Assembly: GCF_037975245.1 (NCBI RefSeq)
Contig: NC_092580.1
Coordinates: forward strand, 8,717,001-8,781,000
From: Apostichopus japonicus
Lineage: Eukaryota > Echinodermata > Holothuroidea > Aspidochirotida > Stichopodidae
DNA: 64,000 bases
Reading direction: 5' to 3'
The notes under the pieces are model-generated. The model saw nothing but the letters and a program-made list of their open reading frames with translations, was not told where the DNA came from and ran no database searches. Shown piece after piece: positions 10,424 to 24,216 of this stretch; the stretch's first letter is position 1, and the number at the start of each line of letters is the position of its first letter. The position numbers and the translations under genes were made by a program.

Positions 10424-12335
10424 GAATATACGACACCGATCAATCGAATGTGCGACACCCATTAATCGAATGTCCGACAACCATCAATCGAATGTTCGAC
10501 AACGATCAGCGGAATATGCGACCCCTATCAATCGAATGTTCGACAACCATCAATCGAATGTGCGACACAGATCAATCGAATGTTCGAATTCTATCAATCG
10601 AATGTTCGACACCTATCAATCGAATGTGCGACACAGATCAATCGAATGTTCGACACCCATCAACCGAATGTGCGACACAGATCAATCGAATGTGCGAGAC
10701 CTATCAATCGAATGTGCGACACAGATCAATCGAATGTGCGACACCCATTAATCGAATGTCCGACAACCATCAATCGAATGTTCGACAACGATCAGCGGAA
10801 TATGCGACCCCTATCAATCGAATGTTCGACAACCATCAATCGAATGTGCGACACAGATCAATCGAATGTTCGAATTCTATCAATCGAATGTTCGACACCT
10901 ATCAATCGAATGTGCGACACAGATCAATCGAATGTTCGACACCCATCAATCGAATGTGCGACACAGATCAATCGAATGTTCGACACCCATCAACCGAATG
11001 TGCGACCCCTATCAATCGAATGTTCGACAACCATCAATCGTATGTCCGACACCGGTAAATCAAATGTGCGGTACCGATGAATCTAATAGGCGACACCCAT
11101 TAATCGAATGTTCGACACCCATCAATCGAATGTTCGACAACCATCAAACGAATGTGCGACACCCATCAATCGAATCCTCGACACCCATCAATCGAATGTT
11201 CGACACCCATCAATCGAATGTGCGACACAGATCAATCGAATGTTCGACACCCATCAACCGAATGTGCGACATCGATCAATCGAATGTTCGACACCTATCA
11301 ATCGAATGTGCGACACAGATCAATCGAATGTTCGACACCCAACAACCGAATGTGCGACATCGATCAATCGAATGTTCGACACCTATCAATCGAATGTGCG
11401 ACACAGATCAATCGAATGTTCGACACCCAACAACCGAATGTGCGACATCGATCAATCGAATGTTCGACACCGATCAATCAAATGTGTGGCACAGATCAAT
11501 CGAATGTTCGACACCGATCAATCGAATGTGCGACACCGATCAATCGGATGTTCGACACCCATCAATCGAATGTTCGACACCGATCAATCGAATGTTCGAC
11601 AACGATCAATCGAATATGCGACACAGATCAATCGAATGTTCGACACCCATCAACCGAATGTGCGACATCGATCAATCGAATGTTCGACACCGATCAATCG
11701 AATATACGACACCGATCAATCGAATGTGCGACACCCATTAATCGAATGTCCGACAACCATCAATCGAATGTTCGACAACGATCAGCGGAATATGCGACCC
11801 CTATCAATCGAATGTTCGACAACCATCAATCGAATGTGCGACACAGATCAATCGAATGTTCGAATTCTATCAATCGAATGTTCGACACCTATCAATCGAA
11901 TGTGCGACACAGATCAATCGAATGTTCGACACCCATCAACCGAATGTGCGACACAGATCAATCGAATGTGCGAGACCTATCAATCGAATGTGCGACACAG
12001 ATCAATCGAATGTGCGACACCCATTAATCGAATGTCCGACAACCATCAATCGAATGTTCGACAACGATCAGCGGAATATGCGACCCCTATCAATCGAATG
12101 TTCGACAACCATCAATCGAATGTGCGACACAGATCAATCGAATGTTCGAATTCTATCAATCGAATGTTCGACACCTATCAATCGAATGTGCGACACAGAT
12201 CAATCGAATGTTCGACACCCATCAATCGAATGTGCGACACAGATCAATCGAATGTTCGACACCCATCAACCGAATGTGCGACCCCTATCAATCGAATGTT
12301 CGACAACCATCAATCGTATGTCCGACACCGGTAAA
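10424..12335 (+). repeat. higher-order repeat, two copies 1,276 bp apart
   Basis: Blocks containing the GTTCGAATTCTATC units at about 10580 and 10866 recur at 11856 and 12142. The offset of 1,276 is exactly 58 units. A similar block also occurs at 8291/8577 (offset 2,289), so this is a third and fourth copy of that module. Confidence 0.75.
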
Positions 12336-12719
12336 TCAAATGTGCGGTACCGATGAATCTAATAGGCGACACCCATTAATCGAATGTTCGACACCCATCA
12401 ATCGAATGTTCGACAACCATCAAACGAATGTGCGACACCCATCAATCGAATCCTCGACACCCATCAATCGAATGTTCGACACCCATCAATCGAATGTGCG
12501 ACACAGATCAATCGAATGTGCTACACCGATTAAACGAATGTTCGAAACCGATCAATCGAATGTTCGACACCCATCAACCAAATGTGCGACACAGATCAAT
12601 CGAATGTTCGACACCGATCAATCGAATATACGACACCGATCAATCGAATGTGCTACACCGATTATCCAATGTTCGACACCGATCAATCGAATGTGCTACA
12701 CCGATTAAACGAATGTTCG

Positions 12720-15011
12720 ACACCGATCAATCGAATGTTCGACACCCATCAATCAAATGTGTGGCACCGATCAATCGAATGTTCGACACCGATCAATCGA
12801 ATGTTCGACACCCATCAATCGAATGTTCGACACCCATCAATCGAATATACGACACCGATCAATCGAATATACGACACCCATTAATCGAATGTCCGACAAC
12901 CATCAATCGAATGTTCGACAACGATCAGCCGAATATGCGACCCCTATCAATCGAATGTTCGACAACCATCCATCAATAAAATGTGCGACACAGATCAATC
13001 GAATGTGCGACACCCATCAGTGGAATGTTCGACACCTATCATTCGAATGTACGACAAAGATCAATCAAATGTTCTACACCAATCATCCAATGTTCGACAC
13101 CGATCAATCGTATGTCCGACACCGGTAAATCGAATGTGCGGTACCGATGAATCGAATAGGCGACACCAATTAATCGAATGTTCGACACCCATCAATCGAA
13201 TGTTCGACAACCATCAAACGAATGTGCGACACCCATCAATCGAATCTTCGACACCCATCAATCGAATGTTCGACACCCATCAATCGAATGTGCGACACAG
13301 AACAATCGAATGTGCTACACCGATTAAACGAATGTTCGACACCGATCAATCGAATGTGCGACACCGATTAAACGAATGTTCGACACCGATCAATCGAATG
13401 TTCGACACCCATCAATCGAATGTGTGGCACCGATCAATCGAATGTTCGACACCGATCAATCGAATGTTCGACACCTATGAATCGAATGTTCGACACCCAT
13501 CAATCGAATGTTCGACACCGATCAATCGAATGTTCGACACCGATCAATCGAATGTTCGACACCGATCTTCCAATGTTCGACACCGATCAATCGAATTTGC
13601 GGCACCGATCAATCAAATGTGTGGCACCGATCAATCGAATGTGCGACATGGATCAATCAAATGTGCGACATGGATCAATCAAATGTTCGACACCTATCAA
13701 TCGAATGTTCGACACCGATCAATCGAATTTGCGGCACCGATCAATCGAATTTGCGGCACCGATCAATCAAATGTGTGGCACCGATCAATCGAATGTTCGA
13801 CACCGATCAATCGAATGTTCAACACCCATCAATCGAATGTTCGACACCGATCAATCGAATGTTCGACACCGATCAATCGAATGTTCGACACCCATCAATC
13901 AAATGTGTGGCACCGATCAATCGAATGTTCGACACCGATCAATCGAATGTTCGACACCCATCAATCGAATGTTCGACACCCATCAATCGAATATACGACA
14001 CCGATCAATCGAATATACGACACCCATTAATCGAATGTCCGACAACCATCAATCGAATGTTCGACAACGATCAGCCGAATATGCGACCCCTATCAATCGA
14101 ATGTTCGACAACCATCCATCAATAAAATGTGCGACACAGATCAATCGAATGTGCGACACCCATCAGTGGAATGTTCGACACCTATCATTCGAATGTACGA
14201 CAAAGATCAATCAAATGTTCTACACCAATCATCCAATGTTCGACACCGATCAATCGTATGTCCGACACCGGTAAATCGAATGTGCGGTACCGATGAATCG
14301 AATAGGCGACACCAATTAATCGAATGTTCGACACCCATCAATCGAATGTTCGACAACCATCAAACGAATGTGCGACACCCATCAATCGAATCTTCGACAC
14401 CCATCAATCGAATGTTCGACACCCATCAATCGAATGTGCGACACAGAACAATCGAATGTGCTACACCGATTAAACGAATGTTCGACACCGATCAATCGAA
14501 TGTGCGACACCGATTAAACGAATGTTCGACACCGATCAATCGAATGTTCGACACCCATCAATCGAATGTGTGGCACCGATCAATCGAATGTTCGACACCG
14601 ATCAATCGAATGTTCGACACCTATGAATCGAATGTTCGACACCCATCAATCGAATGTTCGACACCGATCAATCGAATGTTCGACACCGATCAATCGAATG
14701 TTCGACACCGATCTTCCAATGTTCGACACCGATCAATCGAATTTGCGGCACCGATCAATCAAATGTGTGGCACCGATCAATCGAATATACGACACCGATC
14801 AATCAAATGTGCGACATGGATCAATCAAATGTTCGACACCTATCAATCGAATGTTCGACACCGATCAATCGAATTTGCGGCACCGATCAATCGAATTTGC
14901 GGCACCGATCAATCAAATGTGTGGCACCGATCAATCGAATGTTCGACACCGATCAATCGAATGTTCAACACCCATCAATCGAATGTTCGACACCGATCAA
15001 TCGAATGTTCG
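12720..15011 (+). repeat. higher-order repeat, two copies of 1,146 bp
   Basis: About 12720-13865 and 13866-15011 share the 26-bp landmark and the CATCC and CTTCC short units, in the same order and spacing. 1,146 is 52 x 22 + 2, matching +4 -1 -1. A visible difference between the copies is at about 13640/14786, where GTGCGACATGG is replaced by ATATACGACACC. Confidence 0.85.
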
Positions 15012-15335
15012 ACACCCATCAATCGAATGTTCGACACCCATCAATCAAATGTGTGGCACCGATCAATCGAATGTTCGACACCGATCAATCGAATGTTCAA
15101 CACCCATCAATCGAATGTTCGACACCGATCAATCGAATGTTCGACACCCATCAATCGAATGTTCGACACCCATCAATCAAATGTGTGGCACCGATCAATC
15201 GAATATACGACACCGATCAATCAAATGTGCGACATGGATCAATCAAATGTTCGACACCTATCAATCAAATGTTCGACACCGATCAATCGAATTTGCGGCA
15301 CCGATCAATCGAATTTGCGGCACCGATCAATCAAA
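14906..15335 (+). repeat. local six-unit (132-bp) amplification
   Basis: GTGTGG-containing units start at 14919, 15051 and 15183, exactly 132 bp (six units) apart, with the same variants between them, including the TTCAACACCCATC type. This lies inside a further 19-unit (418-bp) offset relating 14765 to 15183. It is recent-looking unequal exchange at small scale. Confidence 0.75.
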
Positions 15336-17464
15336 TGTGTGGCACCGATCAATCGAATGTTCGACACCGATCAATCGAATGTTCAACACCCATCAATCGA
15401 ATGTTCGACACCGATCAATCGAATGTTCGACACCCATCAATCGAATGTTCGACACCGATCAATCGAATGTGCGACACAGATCAATCGAATGTCCGACAAC
15501 CATCAACCGAATGTGCAACATCGATCAATCGAATGTTCGACACCGATCAATCGAATATACGACACCGATCAATCGAATGTGCGACACCCATTAATCGAAT
15601 GTCCGACAACCATTAATCGAATGTTCGACAACGATCAGCCGAATATGCGATTCCTGTCAATCGAATGTTCGACAACCATCAATCGGTTGTGCGACACAGA
15701 TCAATCGAATGTGCGAGACATATCAATCGAATGTGCGACACAGATCAATCGAATGTTCGACACCGATCAATCGAATATACGACACCTATCAATCAAATGT
15801 GCGACATGGATCAATCCAATGTTCGACACCGATCAATCGAATGTTCGACACCGATCAATCGAATTAGCGGCACCGATCAATCAAATGTGTGGCACCGATC
15901 AATCGAATGTTCGACACCGATCAATCGAATGTTCGACACCGATCAATCGAATGTTCGACACCCATTAATCGAATCTTCGACACCGATCAATCGAATGTTC
16001 GACACCCATCAATCGAATGTTCGACACCCATCGATCGAATGTTCGACACCGATCAATCGAATTTGCGGCACCGATCAATCGAATGTTCGACACCAATCGA
16101 CCGAATGTGCGACAACCATTAATCGAATGTGCGACACCAATTAAACGAACGTTCGACACCGATTAAACGAATGTTCGACACCGATCAATCGAATGTGCGA
16201 CACCTATCAATCAAATGTGCGACACCGATCAATCGAATGTTCGACACCCATGAATCGAATGTTCGACACCCATGAATCGAATGTTCGACACCGATCAATC
16301 GAATGTTCGACACCTATCAACCGAATGTGCGACACAGATCAATCGATGTGCTACACCGATTAAACGAATGTTCGACACCGATCAATCGAATGTGCTGCAC
16401 CGATTAAGCGAATGTTCGACACCGGTCAATCGAATATACGACACCTATCAATCAAATGTGCGACATGGATCAATCAAATCTTCGACACCGATCAATCGAA
16501 TGTTCGACACCGATCAATCGAATTTGCGGCACCGATCAATCAAATGTGTGGCACAGATCAATCGAATGTTCGACACCGATCAATCGAATGTGCGACACCG
16601 ATCAATCGGATGTTCGACACCCATCAATCGAATGTTCGACACCGATCAATCGAATGTTCGACAACGATCAATCGAATATGCGACACAGATCAATCGAATG
16701 TTCGACACCCATCAACCGAATGTGCGACATCGATCAATCGAATGTTCGACACCGATCAATCGAATATACGACACCGATCAATCGAATGTGCGACACCCAT
16801 TAATCGAATGTCCGACAACCATCAATCGAATGTTCGACAACGATCAGCGGAATATGCGACCCCTATCAATCGAATGTTCGACAACCATCAATCGAAGGTG
16901 CGACACAGATCAATCGAATGTTCGAATTCTATCAATCGAATGTTCGACACCTATCAATCGAATGTGCGACACAGATCAATCGAATGTGCGACACCAATTA
17001 AACGAATGTTCGACACCGATTAAACGAATGTTCGACACCGATCAATCGAATGTGCGACACCCATCAACCGAATGTGCGACCCCTATCAATCGAATGTTCG
17101 ACAACCATCAATCGTATGTCCGACACCGGTAAATCAAATGTGCGGTACCGATGAATCTAATAGGCGACACCCATTAATCGAATGTTCGACACCCATCAAT
17201 CGAATGTTCGACAACCATCAAACGAATGTGCGACACCCATCAATCGAATCCTCGACACCCATCAATCGAATGTTCGACACCCATCAATCGAATGTGCGAC
17301 ACAGATCAATCGAATGTGCTACACCGATTAAACGAATGTTCGAAACCGATCAATCGAATGTTCGACACCCATCAACCAAATGTGCGACACAGATCAATCG
17401 AATGTTCGACACCGATCAATCGAATATACGACACCGATCAATCGAATGTGCTACACCGATTATC

Positions 17465-20400
17465 CAATGTTCGACACCGATCAATCGAATGTGCTACACC
17501 GATTAAACGAATGTTCGACACCGATCAATCGAATGTTCGACACCCATCAATCAAATGTGTGGCACCGATCAATCGAATGTTCGACACCGATCAATCGAAT
17601 GTTCGACACCCATCAATCGAATGTTCGACGCCCATCAATCGAATATACGACACCGATCAATCGAATATACGACACCCATTAATCGAATGTCCGACAACCA
17701 TCAATCGAATGTTCGACAACGATCAGCCGAATATGCGACCCCTATCAATCGAATGTTCGACAACCATCCATCAATAAAATGTGCGACACAGATCAATCGA
17801 ATGTGCGACACCCATCAGTGGAATGTTCGACACCTATCATTCGAATGTACGACAAAGATCAATCAAATGTTCTACACCAATCATCCAATGTTCGACACCG
17901 ATCAATCGTATGTCCGACACCGGTAAATCGAATGTGCGGTACCGATGAATCGAATAGGCGACACCAATTAATCGAATGTTCGACACCCATCAATCGAATG
18001 TTCGACAACCATCAAACGAATGTGCGACACCCATCAATCGAATCTTCGACACCCATCAATCGAATGTTCGACACCCATCAATCGAATGTGCGACACAGAT
18101 CAATCGAATGTGCTACACCGATTAAACGAATGTTCGACACCGATCAATCGAATGTTCGACACCCATCAATCGAATGTGTGGCACCGATCAATCGAATGTT
18201 CGACACCGATCAATCGAATGTTCGACACCGATCAATCGAATGTTCGACACCCATCAATCGAATGTTCGACACCGATCAATCGAATGTTCGACACCGATCA
18301 ATCGAATGTTCGACACCGATCTTCCAATGTTCGACACCGATCAATCGAATTTGCGGCACCGATCAATCAAATGTGTGGCACCGATCAATCGAATATACGA
18401 CACCGATCAATCAAATGTGCGACATGGATCAATCAAATGTTCGACACCTATCAATCGAATGTTCGACACCGATCAATCGAATTTGCGGCACCGATCAATC
18501 GAATTTGCGGCACCGATCAATCAAATGTGTGGCACCGATCAATCGAATGTTCGACACCGATCAATCGAATGTTCGACACCCATCAATCGAATGTTCGACA
18601 CCGATCAATCGAATGTTCGACACCCATCAATCGAATGTTCGACACCGATCAATCGAATGTGCGACACAGATCAATCGAATTTCCGACAACCATCAACCGA
18701 ATGTGCGACATCGATCAATCGAATGTTCGACACCGATCAATCGAATATACGACACCGATCAATCAAATGTGCGACACCCATTAATCGAATGTCCGACAAC
18801 CATTAATCGAATGTTCGACAACGATCAGCCGAATATGCGATTCCTGTCAATCGAATGTTCGACAACCATCAATCGAATGTGCGACACAGATCAATCGAAT
18901 GTGCGACACCTATCAATCGAATGTGCGACACAGATCAATCGAATGTTCGACACAGATCAATCGAATATACGACACCTATCAATCAAATGTGCGATATGGA
19001 TCAATCAAATGTTTGACACCTATCAATCGAATGTTCGACACCGATCAATCGAATTTGCGGCACCGATCAATCGAATTTGCGGCACCGATCAATCAAATGT
19101 GTGGCACCGATCAATCGAATGTTCGACACCCATCAATCGAATGTGTGGCACCGATCAATCGAATGTTCGACACCGATCAATCGAATGTTCGACACCTATG
19201 AATCGAATGTTCGACACCCATCAATCGAATGTTCGACACCGATCAATCGAATGTTCGACACCGATCAATCGAATGTTCGACACCGATCTTCCAATGTTCG
19301 ACACCGATCAATCGAATTTGCGGCACCGATCAATCAAATGTGTGGCACCGATCAATCAAATGTGCGACATGGATCAATCAAATGTGCGACATGGATCAAT
19401 CAAATGTTCGACACCTATCAATCGAATGTTCGACACCGATCAATCGAATTTGCGGCACCGATCAATCGAATTTGCGGCACCGATCAATCAAATGTGTGGC
19501 ACCGATCAATCGAATGTTCGACACCCATCAATCGAATGTTCGACACCGATCAATCGAATGTTCGACACCCATCAATCGAATGTTCGACACCGATCAATCG
19601 AATGTGCGACACCGATCAATCGAATATACGACACCGATCAATCGAATGTGCGACACCCATTAATCGAATGTCCGACAACCATTAATCGAATGTTCGACAA
19701 CGATCAGCCGAATATGCGATTCCTGTCAATCGAATGTTCGACAACCATCAATCGAATGTGCGACACAGATCAATCGAATGTGCGACACCTATCAATCGAA
19801 TGTGCGACACAGATCAATCGAATGTTCGACACCGATCAATCGAATATACGACACCTATCAATCAAATGTGCGATATGGATCAATCAAATGTTCGACACCT
19901 ATCAATCGAATGTTCGACACCGATCAATCGAATTTGCGGCACCGATCAATCGAATTTGCGGCACCGATCAATCAAATGTGTGGCACCGATCAATCGAATG
20001 TTCGACACCGATCAATCGAATGTTCGACACCCATCAATCGAATGTTCGACACCCATTAATCGAATGTTCGACACCGATCAATCGAATTTGCGGCACCGAT
20101 CAATCGAATGTTCGACACCAATCGACCGAATGTGCGACAACCATCAATCGAATGTGCGACACCAATTAAACGAATGTTCGACACCGATTAAACGAATGTT
20201 CGACACCGATCAATCGAATGTGCGACACCTATCAATCAAATGTGCGACACCGATCAATCGAATGTTCGACACCCATCAATCGAATGTTCGACACCCATCA
20301 ATCGAATGTTCGACACCGATCAATCGAATGTTCGACACCCATCAATCGAATGTTCGACACCCATCAATCGAATGTTCGACACCGATCAATCGAATGTTCG

Positions 20401-23400
20401 ACACCGATCAATCGAATGTTCGACACCCATCAATCGAATGTTCGACACCCATCAATCGAATGTGCGACATGGATCAATCAAATGTTCGACACCGATCAAT
20501 CGAATGGTAGACACCGATCAATCGAATTTGCGGCACCGATCAATCAAATGTGTGGCACCGATCAATCGAATGTTCGACACCGATCAATCGAATGTTCGAC
20601 ACCTATCAACCGAATGTGCGACACAGATCAATCGATGTGCTACACCGATTAAACGAATGTTCGACACCGATCAATCGAATGTGCTGCACCGATTAAGCGA
20701 ATGTTCGACACCGGTCAATCGAATATACGACACCTATCAATCAAATGTGCGACATGGATCAATCAAATCTTCGACACCGATGAATCGAATGTTCGACACC
20801 GATCAATCGAATTTGCGGCACCGATCAATCAAATGTGTGGCACAGATCAATCGAATGTTCGACACCGATCAATCGAATGTGCTACACCGATTAAACGAAT
20901 GTTCGACACCGATCAATCGAATGTTCGACACCCATCAATCAAATGTGTGGCACCGATCAATCGAATGTTCGACACCGATCAATCGAATGTTCGACACCCA
21001 TCAATCGAATGTTCGACGCCCATCAATCGAATATACGACACCGATCAATCGAATATACGACACCCATTAATCGAATGTCCGACAACCATCAATCGAATGT
21101 TCGACAACGATCAGCCGAATATGCGACCCCTATCAATCGAATGTTCGACAACCATCCATCAATAAAATGTGCGACACAGATCAATCGAATGTGCGACACC
21201 CATCAGTGGAATGTTCGACACCTATCATTCGAATGTACGACAAAGATCAATCAAATGTTCTACACCAATCATCCAATGTTCGACACCGATCAATCGTATG
21301 TCCGACACCGGTAAATCGAATGTGCGGTACCGATGAATCGAATAGGCGACACCAATTAATCGAATGTTCGACACCCATCAATCGAATGTTCGACAACCAT
21401 CAAACGAATGTGCGACACCCATCAATCGAATCTTCGACACCCATCAATCGAATGTTCGACACCCATCAATCGAATGTGCGACACAGATCAATCGAATGTG
21501 CTACACCGATTAAACGAATGTTCGACACCGATCAATCGAATGTTCGACACCCATCAATCGAATGTGTGGCACCGATCAATCGAATGTTCGACACCGATCA
21601 ATCGAATGTTCGACACCGATCAATCGAATGTTCGACACCCATCAATCGAATGTTCGACACCGATCAATCGAATGTTCGACACCGATCAATCGAATGTTCG
21701 ACACCGATCTTCCAATGTTCGACACCGATCAATCGAATTTGCGGCACCGATCAATCAAATGTGTGGCACCGATCAATCGAATATACGACACCGATCAATC
21801 AAATGTGCGACATGGATCAATCAAATGTTCGACACCTATCAATCGAATGTTCGACACCGATCAATCGAATTTGCGGCACCGATCAATCGAATTTGCGGCA
21901 CCGATCAATCAAATGTGTGGCACCGATCAATCGAATGTTCGACACCGATCAATCGAATGTTCGACACCCATCAATCGAATGTTCGACACCGATCAATCGA
22001 ATGTTCGACACCCATCAATCGAATGTTCGACACCGATCAATCGAATGTGCGACACAGATCAATCGAATTTCCGACAACCATCAACCGAATGTGCGACATC
22101 GATCAATCGAATGTTCGACACCGATCAATCGAATATACGACACCGATCAATCGAATGTGCGACACCCATTAATCGAATGTCCGACAACCATTAATCGAAT
22201 GTTCGACAACGATCAGCCGAATATGCGATTCCTGTCAATCGAATGTTCGACAACCATCAATCGAATGTGCGACACAGATCAATCGAATGTGCGACACCTA
22301 TCAATCGAATGTGCGACACAGATCAATCGAATGTTCGACACCGATCAATCGAATATACGACACCTATCAATCAAATGTGCGATATGGATCAATCAAATGT
22401 TTGACACCTATCAATCGAATGTTCGACACCGATCAATCGAATTTGCGGCACCGATCAATCGAATTTGCGGCACCGATCAATCAAATGTGTGGCACCGATC
22501 AATCGAATGTTCGACACCCATCAATCGAATGTGTGGCACCGATCAATCGAATGTTCGACACCGATCAATCGAATGTTCGACACCTATGAATCGAATGTTC
22601 GACACCCATCAATCGAATGTTCGACACCGATCAATCGAATGTTCGACACCGATCAATCGAATGTTCGACACCGATCTTCCAATGTTCGACACCGATCAAT
22701 CGAATTTGCGGCACCGATCAATCAAATGTGTGGCACCGATCAATCAAATGTGCGACATGGATCAATCAAATGTGCGACATGGATCAATCAAATGTTCGAC
22801 ACCTATCAATCGAATGTTCGACACCGATCAATCGAATTTGCGGCACCGATCAATCGAATTTGCGGCACCGATCAATCAAATGTGTGGCACCGATCAATCG
22901 AATGTTCGACACCCATCAATCGAATGTTCGACACCGATCAATCGAATGTTCGACACCCATCAATCGAATGTTCGACACCGATCAATCGAATGTGCGACAC
23001 CGATCAATCGAATATACGACACCGATCAATCGAATGTGCGACACCCATTAATCGAATGTCCGACAACCATTAATCGAATGTTCGACAACGATCAGCCGAA
23101 TATGCGATTCCTGTCAATCGAATGTTCGACAACCATCAATCGAATGTGCGACACAGATCAATCGAATGTGCGACACCTATCAATCGAATGTGCGACACAG
23201 ATCAATCGAATGTTCGACACCGATCAATCGAATATACGACACCTATCAATCAAATGTGCGATATGGATCAATCAAATGTTCGACACCTATCAATCGAATG
23301 TTCGACACCGATCAATCGAATTTGCGGCACCGATCAATCGAATTTGCGGCACCGATCAATCAAATGTGTGGCACCGATCAATCGAATGTTCGACACCGAT

Positions 23401-24216
23401 CAATCGAATGTTCGACACCCATCAATCGAATGTTCGACACCCATTAATCGAATGTTCGACACCGATCAATCGAATTTGCGGCACCGATCAATCGAATGTT
23501 CGACACCAATCGACCGAATGTGCGACAACCATCAATCGAATGTGCGACACCAATTAAACGAATGTTCGACACCGATTAAACGAATGTTCGACACCGATCA
23601 ATCGAATGTGCGACACCTATCAATCAAATGTGCGACACCGATCAATCGAATGTTCGACACCCATCAATCGAATGTTCGACACCCATCAATCGAATGTTCG
23701 ACACCGATCAATCGAATGTTCGACACCCATCAATCGAATGTTCGACACCCATCAATCGAATGTTCGACACCGATCAATCGAATGTTCGACACCGATCAAT
23801 CGAATGTTCGACACCCATCAATCGAATGTTCGACACCCATCAATCGAATGTGCGACATGGATCAATCAAATGTTCGACACCGATCAATCGAATGGTAGAC
23901 ACCGATCAATCGAATTTGCGGCACCGATCAATCAAATGTGTGGCACCGATCAATCGAATGTTCGACACCGATCAATCGAATGTTCGACACCTATCAACCG
24001 AATGTGCGACACAGATCAATCGATGTGCTACACCGATTAAACGAATGTTCGACACCGATCAATCGAATGTGCTGCACCGATTAAGCGAATGTTCGACACC
24101 GGTCAATCGAATATACGACACCTATCAATCAAATGTGCGACATGGATCAATCAAATCTTCGACACCGATCAATCGAATGTTCGACACCGATCAATCGAAT
24201 TTGCGGCACCGATCAA
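17465..24216 (+). repeat. tandem pair of 3,388-bp higher-order repeats, nearly identical
   Basis: About 17465-20852 and 20853-24216 match with a constant 3,388-bp offset, exactly 154 units. Each copy contains the 26-bp unit (+4) and four 21-bp units (-4), so the net is zero. Differences I found by eye: A at 18765 versus G at 22153, A at 18954 versus C at 22342, and G at 20782 versus C at 24170. This is among the youngest-looking duplications in the array. Confidence 0.9.

Noticed and set aside
15965-16159. 64-residue minus-strand frame (copies at 33805, 37282, 59199)
   Set aside because: It is open only because local variants lose the TCA that gives TGA on the minus strand. It is pure satellite.
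17779-20169. 796-residue open frame (and its copy at 21167-23557) as a giant repetitive protein
   Set aside because: It consists only of satellite. It begins and ends at ordinary variant units, and overlapping frames in the other phases are equally open. The length follows from a stop-free 22-bp unit, so no gene is called.
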